From NCBI RefSeq assembly GCF_029076695.1, contig NZ_JARFIK010000001.1:1426001-1490000 (forward strand): a stretch of 64,000 nt of DNA, given 5' to 3'. Of this stretch, positions 25,238 through 35,284 are shown one piece after another (position 1 is the stretch's first letter; each line of letters opens with the position of its first letter). Position numbers and translations under genes: made by a program. The DNA comes from Adlercreutzia equolifaciens (GTDB taxonomy: Bacteria > Actinomycetota > Coriobacteriia > Coriobacteriales > Eggerthellaceae). The notes under the pieces are model-generated. The model saw only the letters and a list, made by a program, of their open reading frames with translations, had not been told where the DNA came from and did not search any database.

Positions 25238-25732
25238 ATGGCTGACAAGAAAGTCACTGGATTTGTAAAGCTGCAAATCCCCGCCGGCGCTGCCAATCCG
25301 GCTCCTCCGGTTGGCCCGGCACTGGGCGCCCAGGGCGTCAACATCATGCAATTCTGCCAGGCGTTCAACGCCCAGACGCAGGACCAGTCCGGCACCATCA
25401 TCCCGGTTGAGATCACCGTCTACGAGGACAAGTCCTTCACCTTTGTGTGCAAGACCCCGCCGGCGGCCGTGCTCATCAAGGAGAAGCTGGGCATCAAGAG
25501 CGGCGCCGCCATTCCTCAGATTCAGGTGGCCGGCACCCTCACCGAGGACCAGCTCCGCGAGATCGCCGAGATCAAGATGCCCGACCTGAACGCCAACACC
25601 ATCGAGGCCGCCATGGAGATCGTGGCCGGCACCGCTCGCTCCATGGGCGTGCGCATCGAGGGTCGCGAGATGAAGAAGAAGTACGTGCCCAGCCGTAAGG
25701 TTGCCGCGCTGCTTCAGGGCAAGGCCGAATAA
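25238..25732 (+). CDS. rplK: 50S ribosomal protein L11 with C-terminal extension
   Basis: 164 residues, about 20 longer than typical L11 (141-144). The N-terminal domain has the proline-rich [20 protein letters not shown] and the C-terminal rRNA-binding domain ends in the usual GTARSMGV; then come about 24 residues, basic first ([19 protein letters not shown]), that are not in standard L11. A clear stop ends the frame, and rplA follows with its own ribosome site, so this is not a frameshift. The 114-base leader upstream may carry L1/L11 autoregulation, but no clear structure was identified. Confidence 0.96.
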   Translation: MADKKVTGFVKLQIPAGAANPAPPVGPALGAQGVNIMQFCQAFNAQTQDQSGTIIPVEITVYEDKSFTFVCKTPPAAVLIKEKLGIKSGAAIPQIQVAGTLTEDQLREIAEIKMPDLNANTIEAAMEIVAGTARSMGVRIEGREMKKKYVPSRKVAALLQGKAE

Positions 25733-25793
25733 CTAAGAACCACCAGTGGAAGGGCTAGAAGCGCCCGCCATTACCACGAAAGGAATGTTTCAC

Positions 25794-26504
25794 ATGACCA
25801 AGCATGGTAAGAAGTACGAAGCTGCCGAGAAGCAGATTCCCGCCGAGGCCGTGGCTCCTATCGAGGCTATGAAGCTTCTGAAGGAGATCTCCACCGCCAA
25901 CTTCGATGAGACGGTGACCGGCGATTTCCGTCTGGGTATCGATACCCGTCAGGCCGACCAGCAGCTCCGCGGCACCGTGAGCCTGCCGAACGGCTCTGGT
26001 AAGACGGTTCGCGTGGCTGTCTTTGCCGAGGGCGAGGCTGCCCGTGCCGCCGAGGAGGCTGGCGCCGACATCGTGGGCACCGACATCCTCATGGAGCAGA
26101 TCCAGGCCGGCGAGTTCAACTTCGACGCTGCTGTGGCTACCCCCGACCAGATGGGCAAGGTTGGCCGTCTGGGTAAGATCCTCGGCCCCCGTGGCCTGAT
26201 GCCCAACCCGAAGCTCGGCACGGTCACCAACGATGTGGCCAAGGCCATCAACGAGCTGAAGGGCGGCCGCGTGGAGTACCGCGCCGACCGTTACGGCATC
26301 GCTCACGTCATCCTCGGCAAGGTGAGCTTCACCGCCGAGCAGCTGGCTCAGAACTACGGCGCGGTTTACGACGAGATCCTGCGCATGAAGCCGGCCGCTG
26401 CCAAGGGCAAGTACGTGAAGTCCATCACGGTATCCGGCACCATGACCCCGGGCGTGCCCGTGGACTCTTCGGTGACCCGCGCTTACACCGAGGGCGCTGA
26501 GTAA
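25794..26504 (+). CDS. rplA: 50S ribosomal protein L1
   Basis: 236 residues from ATG 25794 (MTKHGKKY), after CGAAAGGAATG; an upstream in-frame start has no site. Two-domain L1 with the signature [20 protein letters not shown]. Binds the 23S stalk base and, in other bacteria, represses its own mRNA. A strong terminator follows directly, so rplJ and rplL are not in this operon here. Confidence 0.98.
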   Translation: MTKHGKKYEAAEKQIPAEAVAPIEAMKLLKEISTANFDETVTGDFRLGIDTRQADQQLRGTVSLPNGSGKTVRVAVFAEGEAARAAEEAGADIVGTDILMEQIQAGEFNFDAAVATPDQMGKVGRLGKILGPRGLMPNPKLGTVTNDVAKAINELKGGRVEYRADRYGIAHVILGKVSFTAEQLAQNYGAVYDEILRMKPAAAKGKYVKSITVSGTMTPGVPVDSSVTRAYTEGAE

Positions 26505-26522
26505 ACTCACTTCTCACGTCAC

Positions 26523-26559
26523 AAAAAGAAACCCCGCTTCGGCGGGGTTTCTTTTTTTG
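26523..26559. terminator. Bidirectional intrinsic terminator between rplA and nadK
   Basis: A 15-bp perfect stem (26523-26537 with 26542-26556) around TTCG, flanked by A- and T-runs, usable from both converging genes. Confidence 0.95.
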
Positions 26560-26584
26560 TTTGAGGAAAGACGAGCAGAGGATT

Positions 26585-27592
26585 CTAGGCGCATTGATCG
26601 CCGAAGAAGTCACGCGAGAGACGCTCGTAAAAGCTGGTGCCCTCGACGCGCAGCAGGGTAACTGGATGGTCTGCCCGCTGCACGTAGATCTTCTTAAGGG
26701 GCTGGGGGAACGGAACAATCTCGCCGTCAACAAACAGCGTTGCCTCGCGGAAGGCATCGGCGTTGGCAAGCGTAAGCTCGATAACATCATGAGAGTCGGT
26801 AACAATGGCGCGCGATTTCAAGGTATGGGGAGCCAGGGGTACGGCGATCATGCCCTTAAAGCCGGGGGAGACCAGTGGTCCTCCTGCCGAAAGAGCGTAG
26901 GCCGTCGAGCCGGTGGCCGTACTGACGATGATGCCGTCGCCGCGCAGGTGATCCACGGTGGTGCCGGAGATACCCAGTGACAACTCGATAATGCGCCCCA
27001 ACGATCCACGCGTGAGGGCCAGCTCGTTCAGGGCGAAGAAGTGACGGATGCCTGCCAGACCTCGGGAGTTAACTCCAAACTTGTCCTCGCAGACCCACGA
27101 CCCCCAGATAGTGGGCAGCGACACCTCGTCAAGCGAGCACGTGGCTTCTTCGGCAAAGCCCCCGGCCTCGTCGTAGCAGTCGGCGTCATAGGGGTCGCGC
27201 TCGTCTTCGCACACAACCTGAATGGACAAGAGGGCGCGCTGCTCGGCGGTTAGCTCGCCCGCAAGGGCGTCGGCAATAAGAGGGATGAGCCCGGCATCGT
27301 CGGCGTTGGCCAGAAACCCGAGACGGCCGAAATTGATGGGGAGAATGGGCGTGTGGCGAGTGTGGAGCAGATGCACCGTGTGGAGCACCGTGCCATCGCC
27401 GCCAAGGACAATGACAAGATCGATGTCCTGGGGGAGTTGACGGCGAATGGCCTCGCGTTCCTGGTCGTTGCCAAGTGAGGAGGAGTCCACCACCGTTGAG
27501 GCAATGCCCTGGCTGGTCAGATAGGTGGCCACCAGAAGAGAGGCGTCGATGGCCTGCGGATTGGAGTTATTGCGCACGACAAGTATATGCAT
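26585..27592 (-). CDS. nadK: NAD kinase
   Basis: 335 residues. VIVLGGDGTVLHTVHLL near residue 60 is the diphosphate-binding GGDGT motif; NFGRLGFLA and ATGSTAYALSAGGPLVSP are the other conserved NadK blocks. Phosphorylates NAD to NADP in the cytoplasm. A ~30-residue insertion (about residues 138-165, acidic, DERDPYDADCYDEAGGFAEE) makes it longer than the usual ~290. Convergent to rplA and divergent from murJ. Start 27592 is taken as the first ATG before the conserved MHILVVRN beginning. Confidence 0.95.
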   Translation of the reverse strand: MHILVVRNNSNPQAIDASLLVATYLTSQGIASTVVDSSSLGNDQEREAIRRQLPQDIDLVIVLGGDGTVLHTVHLLHTRHTPILPINFGRLGFLANADDAGLIPLIADALAGELTAEQRALLSIQVVCEDERDPYDADCYDEAGGFAEEATCSLDEVSLPTIWGSWVCEDKFGVNSRGLAGIRHFFALNELALTRGSLGRIIELSLGISGTTVDHLRGDGIIVSTATGSTAYALSAGGPLVSPGFKGMIAVPLAPHTLKSRAIVTDSHDVIELTLANADAFREATLFVDGEIVPFPQPLKKIYVQRADHPVTLLRVEGTSFYERLSRDFFGDQCA

Positions 27593-27655
27593 GGGGCTCT
27601 ACTTTCGGTCTTTGCTATGATGGGAAATTATACCCGATGGTCCTAAGGCGCTTCC

Positions 27656-29581
27656 ATGGCCGATAAACTCCAACGAGCTCGCCATAGCAAAGAAAAGCCG
27701 GCCGCGCGCCCGGAGAAGAGCGGTGTGCCTGTGGCCAGCGGCCCACGGAACAACCCGCGGCTCAATCAAGAGCGTCGCATGCCGGCGCGAGGGCGTCATC
27801 GCGGTGTGGACAAGACGCTGCTATCTCCTCCCACGGATCCCGGGGCCACGGGCCTCATCCCGATTGTGGGTTCCCATGCGGGTCTTGACCGCACTATTCC
27901 TTCGGCGGTGGAAGAAGAGACGCTGCGTCAGCAGGAGATCGTCGAAGCCGAGACGGCCGATGCCCCCGTCGACGCCCAGGCGCAAGCCGAAGCCGTCGGC
28001 GCGTCGGCGGCGCTTATTTCCATCTGCGTCATTATCTCGCGCATCACCGGCTTTGCCCGCACGTGGGCCATGGCCTTCGCCCTGGGCTCTACCTTTGTTT
28101 CCAGCTCCTATCAGGTGGCCAACAATCTGCCCAACATGCTCTACGAGCTGGTTATGGGCGGCATGCTCATCACCGCCTTCCTTCCCGTCTATATGTCGGT
28201 CAAAAAGAAGCTGGGTCATGATGCCGGCAATCGCTATGCCTCGAACTTGCTGACCATTGTCGTGCTGTTGCTCGGCGTGGTCTCGGTGCTCTGCGTGGTG
28301 TTTGCTGCCCAGGTAATCTATACGCAAAGCTTCTATTCGAACCAGGAAGAAATGGCCCTCTCGGTCTTCTTCTTCCAGTTCTTCGCCATCCAAATTGTAT
28401 TCTATGGTGCATCCTCCATTGTGTCGGGTCTGCTGAACGCCAACCGCGAGTACTTCTGGTCGTCCTTCGCCCCGGTGTTCAACAACGTGATTGTCATTGC
28501 GTCGTTTATTCTGTATGCCGTTATTGCCCAGCACAACCAGGCTCTGGCCTATTTCGCCATTGCCATTGGCAATCCGCTGGGTGTGTTTGTGCAGATGGCG
28601 TTTCAGCTGCCGGCGTTGAAGAAGGTGGGCATTCGCCTGCGGCCGCGCATCGATTGGCATGATCCGGCTTTGTCGGATACCTTGCGCTTGGGAGCGCCGG
28701 CCATTTTTGTTACGGTGTGCTCTTTCGCCACGGTATCGGCCCAGAACGCCGCTTCCTATGTGTTCGCCGACAATGGCCCCTCGGTTATTGCCTATGCACG
28801 GCTGTGGTTTACGTTCCCTTACTCGTTTCTGGCAGTGCCCGTTACCACCTCGATGTTTACCGAGCTTGCGGATATGCAGGCCGACGAGAACATTCGCGGC
28901 GTGGTGCGGGGCATTATCGACGGCACGCGCCAGATTCTATTCCTTATGATTCCCATGGCGCTGTACCTTATTGTGTTCGCTACGCCGTTGGTGACGCTCT
29001 ACCACATTGGCGCTTTCACCGCCGACGCCATTGGGCAGATTGCCAGCTACTTGGCAGTGATGGCCGTGGCGCTGCCCTTCTATGGGGTAAATGCCTACCT
29101 CAACAAGATTTTCAGCAGTATCCGCCGCATGGGGGTGTTCTCCATCATCAACTTTGTGGCGGTACTGGCGCAAATTGCCGTAACGCTAGGAGCGGCCTGG
29201 GCCTACCAGCAGGGGATGCCCGTCACCCTTGATGCCATCGCCGCCAGCACCATCGTGTCCTACGTCATCGGCGACGTAGTGGCCTTCATCTACCTGCGCC
29301 GCCATTACGGCCCCATGGGGCTTGGCTTGGTGCTCGTGGCCCTTGCTCGCGGTCTGGTGCTGGGGGGGCTAGGCGCTGCTGCTGGCTGGCTGGTCATGTT
29401 CGGCCTCAGTTCCGTCCTAGGGCCTTTGTCTGGTAGCGTGCTGCAGGCGTTTGGCTATATTGTGGCCGGGGGGCTTGTGGCCCTTGCGGTTACGTTTGCG
29501 CCGGCGCTGAAGCTGAACTGGCCTGAGGCGTCGTTTATCGCGGGGGCGGTGCGCAAGGTGAGCCGTCGTCTTCGCCGCTAG
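27656..29581 (+). CDS. murJ: Lipid II flippase MurJ with N-terminal cytoplasmic extension
   Basis: 641 residues. About 115 hydrophilic residues (basic, then Glu/Ala-rich) precede 14 predicted membrane helices of the MurJ/MviN MOP-family fold, beginning ASAALISICVIISRITGFAR. Segments NNLPNMLYELVMGGML and ANREYFWSSFAPVFNN are conserved in MurJ. It flips undecaprenyl-linked peptidoglycan precursor to the outside. The N-extension may interact with division or regulatory proteins, but nothing recognisable is in it. map follows after 11 bases. Confidence 0.93.
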   Translation: MADKLQRARHSKEKPAARPEKSGVPVASGPRNNPRLNQERRMPARGRHRGVDKTLLSPPTDPGATGLIPIVGSHAGLDRTIPSAVEEETLRQQEIVEAETADAPVDAQAQAEAVGASAALISICVIISRITGFARTWAMAFALGSTFVSSSYQVANNLPNMLYELVMGGMLITAFLPVYMSVKKKLGHDAGNRYASNLLTIVVLLLGVVSVLCVVFAAQVIYTQSFYSNQEEMALSVFFFQFFAIQIVFYGASSIVSGLLNANREYFWSSFAPVFNNVIVIASFILYAVIAQHNQALAYFAIAIGNPLGVFVQMAFQLPALKKVGIRLRPRIDWHDPALSDTLRLGAPAIFVTVCSFATVSAQNAASYVFADNGPSVIAYARLWFTFPYSFLAVPVTTSMFTELADMQADENIRGVVRGIIDGTRQILFLMIPMALYLIVFATPLVTLYHIGAFTADAIGQIASYLAVMAVALPFYGVNAYLNKIFSSIRRMGVFSIINFVAVLAQIAVTLGAAWAYQQGMPVTLDAIAASTIVSYVIGDVVAFIYLRRHYGPMGLGLVLVALARGLVLGGLGAAAGWLVMFGLSSVLGPLSGSVLQAFGYIVAGGLVALAVTFAPALKLNWPEASFIAGAVRKVSRRLRR

Positions 29582-29592
29582 AAAGGGAATCC

Positions 29593-30366
29593 ATGAGCGT
29601 CAAACTGAAGAGCCCAGCGCAAATTGAAGCCATGAAGGAGGCAGGCCGCGTTTCCGCCTTGGCTTTGCGCGAGGTGGGAGCGGCGGTGGAGCCGGGCATC
29701 ACCACCCTTGAACTGGATGCCATTGCCGAGGCGGCCATTCGTCGTGAGGGCGGTATTCCCGCTTTCAAGGGCTATGGCGGTTTCCCCGGCTCTATTTGCG
29801 CCTCGGTGAACGAGCAGATTGTCCATGGCATTCCTTCGCGGAAAACGAAGCTGTGCGAGGGGGACATCATCTCCATTGATACCGGTGCCATTGTTGATGG
29901 CTGGGTGGGGGATAATGCCTGGACCTATCCCGTGGGAACGGTGGACCCATCGGTGCAGCGCCTTCTCGAGGTGGGTGAGCGCTGCATGTGGGAGGGTCTT
30001 GCGCAGGCCTGCCCCAAGAAGCGGCTGGGGGATATCGGCCATGCGGTCCAGTCGCTGGCCGAGGCTTGCGGCTATGGGGTGGTGCGCGAGTACGTGGGCC
30101 ACGGCATCGGCCGCGACATGCACGAGGATCCCAACGTGCCCAACTTCGGACGGCGCCATACGGGGCTCAAGCTGGTGCCGGGCATGGTGCTGGCTATCGA
30201 GCCTATGATCAACATGGGCACGCGCAAAACTAAGGCTGGCAACGATGGGTGGCTGGTGAGCACGGCCGACGGGAAGCCCTCGGTGCACTTCGAGAAGACC
30301 GTGGCCATTACCGAGGACGGGCCGGTCATTTTGACTACGGAAGAGGGGCACGAGCGGCCGGTGTAG
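29593..30366 (+). CDS. map: Type I methionine aminopeptidase
   Basis: 257 residues. Substrate-gating histidine in GYGGFPGSICASVNEQIVHG, metal ligands in SIDTGAIVDGWVGDNAWT (two Asp), the histidine in YVGHGIGRDMHEDPNVPN, and glutamates in LAIEPM and AITEDG complete the HDHEE-type site. Removes initiator Met. Follows murJ by 11 bases with GAAAGGGAA; no terminator with T-tract is apparent after it. Confidence 0.96.
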   Translation: MSVKLKSPAQIEAMKEAGRVSALALREVGAAVEPGITTLELDAIAEAAIRREGGIPAFKGYGGFPGSICASVNEQIVHGIPSRKTKLCEGDIISIDTGAIVDGWVGDNAWTYPVGTVDPSVQRLLEVGERCMWEGLAQACPKKRLGDIGHAVQSLAEACGYGVVREYVGHGIGRDMHEDPNVPNFGRRHTGLKLVPGMVLAIEPMINMGTRKTKAGNDGWLVSTADGKPSVHFEKTVAITEDGPVILTTEEGHERPV

Positions 30367-30498
30367 CGTGCTCTTGTGAGTCGTCTCGGGCTGCTCCACC
30401 TGGGTCGCTCCCGCTTGCTCGGCCTTCGGCCTTGCGCGCGGTTGCTGGGTGGTTCCAGGTCGCTCCACCTGGCCGCGGCCGGCCCCGCCGCCCCGCTC
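30367..30498. other. GC-rich intergenic region after map
   Basis: No gene. GCTCCACCTGG occurs twice (about 30390-30402 and 30462-30473), and CTCGGCCTTCGGCC forms a small hairpin. It leads into the dispersed repeats at 30499-30841. Confidence 0.45.
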
Positions 30499-30606
30499 CG
30501 GGCACGCGCCGCTCCGCTGCTCGCTTCGCTCGTGCGCTGCGCTCCTTCATGTATTTACCTGGCGATCTTCGATCGCCTTTTCTATTTGGTGTTCAGACGG
30601 TGCCCT
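30499..30606 (-). repeat. ~108-bp GC-rich dispersed repeat, copy B
   Basis: Reverse complement of the element at 15625-15733; shared core hairpin GGCGATC-GAA-GATCGCC, TAAATACATGAAGGAGCGCA and GAGCGAAGCGAG. A few indels separate the copies. Similarity may extend past its AGGGCACC end to a GTAGCGG(A/G)CGG block. Confidence 0.8.
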
Positions 30607-30702
30607 GCGGGGGCGGTGGGGCCGTCCGCTACTCGTCTAGAGTTGGGGCAGTGGGGCAGGTTTGTGTGCGATTTTGCGCCGAGACACCCACGAATCGATC
30701 GC

Positions 30703-30841
30703 TAGGTTCCAATATGAAGCAGTTTGGTACCCCGGTATCTCCAATGGAAGTCTTTCGACCTGGTGTTTTGCAGAACCGGGGAACCGAACAGTCTAGTTTT
30801 GGCGCTCTCATGGGAACCAATCTGGCGAATCTTGGAACCTA
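30703..30841 (+). repeat. 139-bp dispersed repeat, copy B, with 10-bp terminal inverted repeats
   Basis: Same length, orientation and ends (TAGGTTCCAA / TTGGAACCTA) as 15385-15523. The first 75 bases are the best conserved, e.g. AATGGAAGTCTTTCGACCTGG-type core around 30743-30763. The end of this copy is repeated downstream. Confidence 0.8.
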
Positions 30842-30955
30842 AGTTGGGTTTGACGAGCCTGCGGGAACCAAACTGGCGGATCTTGGAACCTGAGTTGGTT
30901 TTTGCGATCCGAGGGGAGCTAAACTGGCGAGTCCTGGAACTTACCTTGATTCTGG
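30811..30955 (+). repeat. Three degenerate tandem units derived from the repeat's right end
   Basis: Units starting near 30812, 30863 and 30917 each read approximately GGAACCAAnCTGGCGnATC then TTGGAACCTnAGTTGG, with decreasing fidelity. They extend the 139-bp element to the right and do not occur at its other copy. Confidence 0.6.
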
Positions 30956-31034
30956 CCCTCTGCCCTTCGTTGCGCGTTCTCCGTCTTCGCTTCCGATTGC
31001 GCCTTGTTTTTGGTACTGGTCCAGTGCTGATGCT

Positions 31035-32759
<1,725 letters not shown>

Positions 32760-32892
32760 CTATTGTAGAAGCCTCGAGACCGCTGTGGCTGCCCCTCTCC
32801 GAGGTTTTAACGAAGGCGAAACACGGTATCGTTTTTGAAGAAACGGGTGTCTCCCGGCCACGCGCACACTGAGATCGTGCGAATAGAGAAAT

Positions 32893-32911
32893 GCAACTAT
32901 AATTTAGTTGC
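32893..32911. promoter_or_regulatory. hicAB operator overlapping a -10 box
   Basis: Perfect inverted repeat GCAACTA-N5-TAGTTGC spanning TATAAT (32898-32903), 16 bases before the hicA start. This is where HicB, through its RHH domain, would autorepress; inferred from symmetry and position. Confidence 0.65.
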
Positions 32912-32926
32912 AGAAAGAGAGTCGCA

Positions 32927-33154
32927 ATGACTACAATAGAGAAACTGCGCGCAGCGTTGTTGGCGGGGCCGCGCACGTTTCGCTTTCGCGATTTCGTACG
33001 AGTGATGGAAAGTTATGGCTACGAGATCGATCAGAAGGGCGCTACTTCTGGCTCGCGGGTGCGCTTTTGGCGCGAAGCGGATGGTCGAATTTTTATCATG
33101 TACGCCCCGCATCCTTCTGATGAGATGTCGCGCGGTGCTATAAAGCAGCGGTGA
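32927..33154 (+). CDS. hicA: HicA-family toxin
   Basis: 75 residues. The dsRBD-like fold pattern is visible: FRFRDFVRVMESYGYEI, then KGATSGSRVRFWR and MYAPHPSDEM. HicA proteins are mRNA interferases. This sequence has SGSRVRF where canonical HicA has GSHHxF, so the classic catalytic histidine is absent and the conserved histidine is the later PHP one, as in an SRVRF-type subgroup. hicB follows 25 bases later. Start ATG 32927 has AGAGAG upstream. Confidence 0.85.
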   Translation: MTTIEKLRAALLAGPRTFRFRDFVRVMESYGYEIDQKGATSGSRVRFWREADGRIFIMYAPHPSDEMSRGAIKQR

Positions 33155-33179
33155 AGTTCATCGCTGGAGAGGAGGACCG

Positions 33180-33509
33180 ATGAGCGGCGTGCTGTCCTAT
33201 CGTGGCTACTATGCCACAGTTGAATACGATGCCGACGCCCAGATGCTGTGTGGTGCAGTAGTAGGGATGCGTGATGGCGTGTACTTTGAGACCGAACGCG
33301 CCTCGGAAGTCGAGAGTGCCTTCCATGAGGCAGTCGACGACTATCTGGCCTTCTGTGCCGAAAAGGGCAAGGAGCCCGAAAAATCGTATCGGGGCACTTT
33401 CAACGTGCGCATTAATCCCGATTTGCATCGAGCTGCGGCCATGGCGGCGGCGGCCAAGCAGGAGTCGCTCAATCAGTTTGTTGCGGAGGCTATTGAGGCG
33501 GCGCTTTAG
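33180..33509 (+). CDS. hicB: HicB-family antitoxin
   Basis: 109 residues. N-terminal degenerate RNase-H-like domain (YYATVEYDADAQMLCGAVVG, then ASEVESAFHEAVDDYLAFCAE) and a C-terminal ribbon-helix-helix (GTFNVRINPDLHRAAAMA). Neutralises HicA and represses the operon, probably through the palindrome at 32893. GGAGAGGAGG precedes ATG 33180. Longer than minimal HicB because of the DNA-binding domain. Confidence 0.92.
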   Translation: MSGVLSYRGYYATVEYDADAQMLCGAVVGMRDGVYFETERASEVESAFHEAVDDYLAFCAEKGKEPEKSYRGTFNVRINPDLHRAAAMAAAAKQESLNQFVAEAIEAAL

Positions 33510-33653
33510 GGAGGCTTGCGAGTGGGGTTCCTGCCTCTAAGCGCCGCACTTGGGTTGTAGGTTTTCGCGCGCAGAGCAGCTTACGTTCGGGAAGCGATAG
33601 AATAACGGGGAGGAAAGGTGTCCGACGCCAATGCATGCAGGGAGCGTGGTTCA

Positions 33654-35111
33654 ATGTCCAAGGGGATACCCGGCGAAGCTGAAGGAACGCGCGGCTTAGG
33701 TAATCTGGCGCTGGCGGCAGGGGGCTTCGGACTGCTGCTTGCCGCTCTTACAGCCGTGGTACATCGCTCGGGCATTTTGGTATTTGCCGAGGGGCTCTCG
33801 GAGTGGAAACCTTTCGTCATGGGCTTTTTCGCGGGGTGCTTGATGCTCGGAGGCGCTTTGCTGCTCTTCTACGTACGGGAAGAGTACGCTCAAGATATGG
33901 CATTTCGGGCACTCCTCCGTCGTATGGTGGGAACCTGCGGTTTGGTGCTGGCCATTATTGGCCTGCTGTGTCCGTTGCCTCTTCTGCTGCGCGGATTTGC
34001 CAGTGGCTTTGGCATGGGGCTGCTTCTCTACCCATGGCTTTCGTGGTTTTCGGCGCGAACGATGAGCGACCGGCTGATGTGCCTGGGTCTTTCGTTTGCC
34101 GTAGCCGCCCTGGCAAGTGCCGCTATGTATTTCGCGCCCGGCGCCTTTGCTCTTGGATCGGTTTGCATTTTACTGCTGTGTACGTGGGCTGCCGTGGCTG
34201 CGCTTCCGTTTAAAGCTGCACCGATTTTGGAGATTTCGGCGTGCGAGGAGGGGGTGACGACGCAAAGCCGTCTGGCCTCGTTTGCTTCGGGTGTGTGGCG
34301 TCCCTGCATCGGAGCGCTGATAACCTTATTCGTGTTCGGCCTTACGTGGGATACGGACACGGTTCCGGCGGCGCTCAACGGGGGCATCTTCCTTGCGTTC
34401 GAGAAGGTGTACGGAATGGTTGCCGCTGCCGCCGTGCTTTTACTACTTAGTCGATTTGCGCATCGCGGTCACGATGCGCAACGGGTGCTTTTCAATATCG
34501 TCTTGCCTCTCATGGTGCTGGTGTTCGTGGTTCGTCCTTACTTTCTTGGCCACGAGCCCAGCGCGCTTACCCTCACGCTCTTCGGTTTTTTCAGAGAGAC
34601 AGGTTTTGCCTTGTTCCTGGGGGCGGCATGGGTGGCAGTGGCCGATGCTGCGCGTGAGTCGAACGTCTCTCTTGGCGTGGGAGCGGGCTTGCTGTTCGCT
34701 GGCGCAGGCATTGCTGAGCTGGCTGGCATGGGGGCATTTTATCTTTTGGGCGACGTTGCCTTCTATGCCGGGGCCATCCTCTTCACGCTTTACCTTATTG
34801 TCATTGCCATCACCAATGGGCCGGTGATCGATGGAGGTGCGCTCCTGGTTCGGGATGAGGCTACCGCGGCGGAGGTGTTCGAGGCTGCGGCCGTCCAACG
34901 CTGCGAGGCCCTTGCGGAGGCGTGGTCGCTCACGCCACGCGAGCGTGAGGTTTTGGCGCTACTAGGACGCGGTCACAGCTATCCCTATATCGCTAAGGAG
35001 CTGGTGGTCTCTGAAAACACCGTGCGGACTCATGTGAGAAACGTGTACAAGAAAGCTCGTATTGGCTCACGAGAGGAATTGATCGCCGTCATTCACCAAA
35101 CGGGCGAATAG
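33654..35111 (+). CDS. LuxR-family regulator with polytopic membrane N-terminus
   Basis: 485 residues from ATG 33654 (AGGGAG nine bases upstream); a GTG at 33618 is an alternative start. About 12 hydrophobic helices span residues ~15-395, like an MFS-type sensor, and the last 65 residues are a LuxR/GerE helix-turn-helix: SLTPREREVLALLGRGHSYP then ELVVSENTVRTHVRNVYKKA. This architecture is characteristic of Eggerthellaceae, where such genes sit beside Tat-exported reductases and are thought to sense the substrate. Here the neighbour is the flavoprotein at 35285. Ligand unknown. Confidence 0.9.
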   Translation: MSKGIPGEAEGTRGLGNLALAAGGFGLLLAALTAVVHRSGILVFAEGLSEWKPFVMGFFAGCLMLGGALLLFYVREEYAQDMAFRALLRRMVGTCGLVLAIIGLLCPLPLLLRGFASGFGMGLLLYPWLSWFSARTMSDRLMCLGLSFAVAALASAAMYFAPGAFALGSVCILLLCTWAAVAALPFKAAPILEISACEEGVTTQSRLASFASGVWRPCIGALITLFVFGLTWDTDTVPAALNGGIFLAFEKVYGMVAAAAVLLLLSRFAHRGHDAQRVLFNIVLPLMVLVFVVRPYFLGHEPSALTLTLFGFFRETGFALFLGAAWVAVADAARESNVSLGVGAGLLFAGAGIAELAGMGAFYLLGDVAFYAGAILFTLYLIVIAITNGPVIDGGALLVRDEATAAEVFEAAAVQRCEALAEAWSLTPREREVLALLGRGHSYPYIAKELVVSENTVRTHVRNVYKKARIGSREELIAVIHQTGE

Positions 35112-35284
35112 CGTCCTCCCGCTCCCTCCCTCCTCGGTTTTCACATGGATTGACGAGGGGAAATGATGCAATATCACATGGTTCGTTGATTCCCCAACGG
35201 GCGCTGTGCAGATCAGAATAGCGTCGTGTTCGGCATCCGAAAGCCGTCACGGAAATCCAGGTCTGTACGAGGAGGGAACCAACC

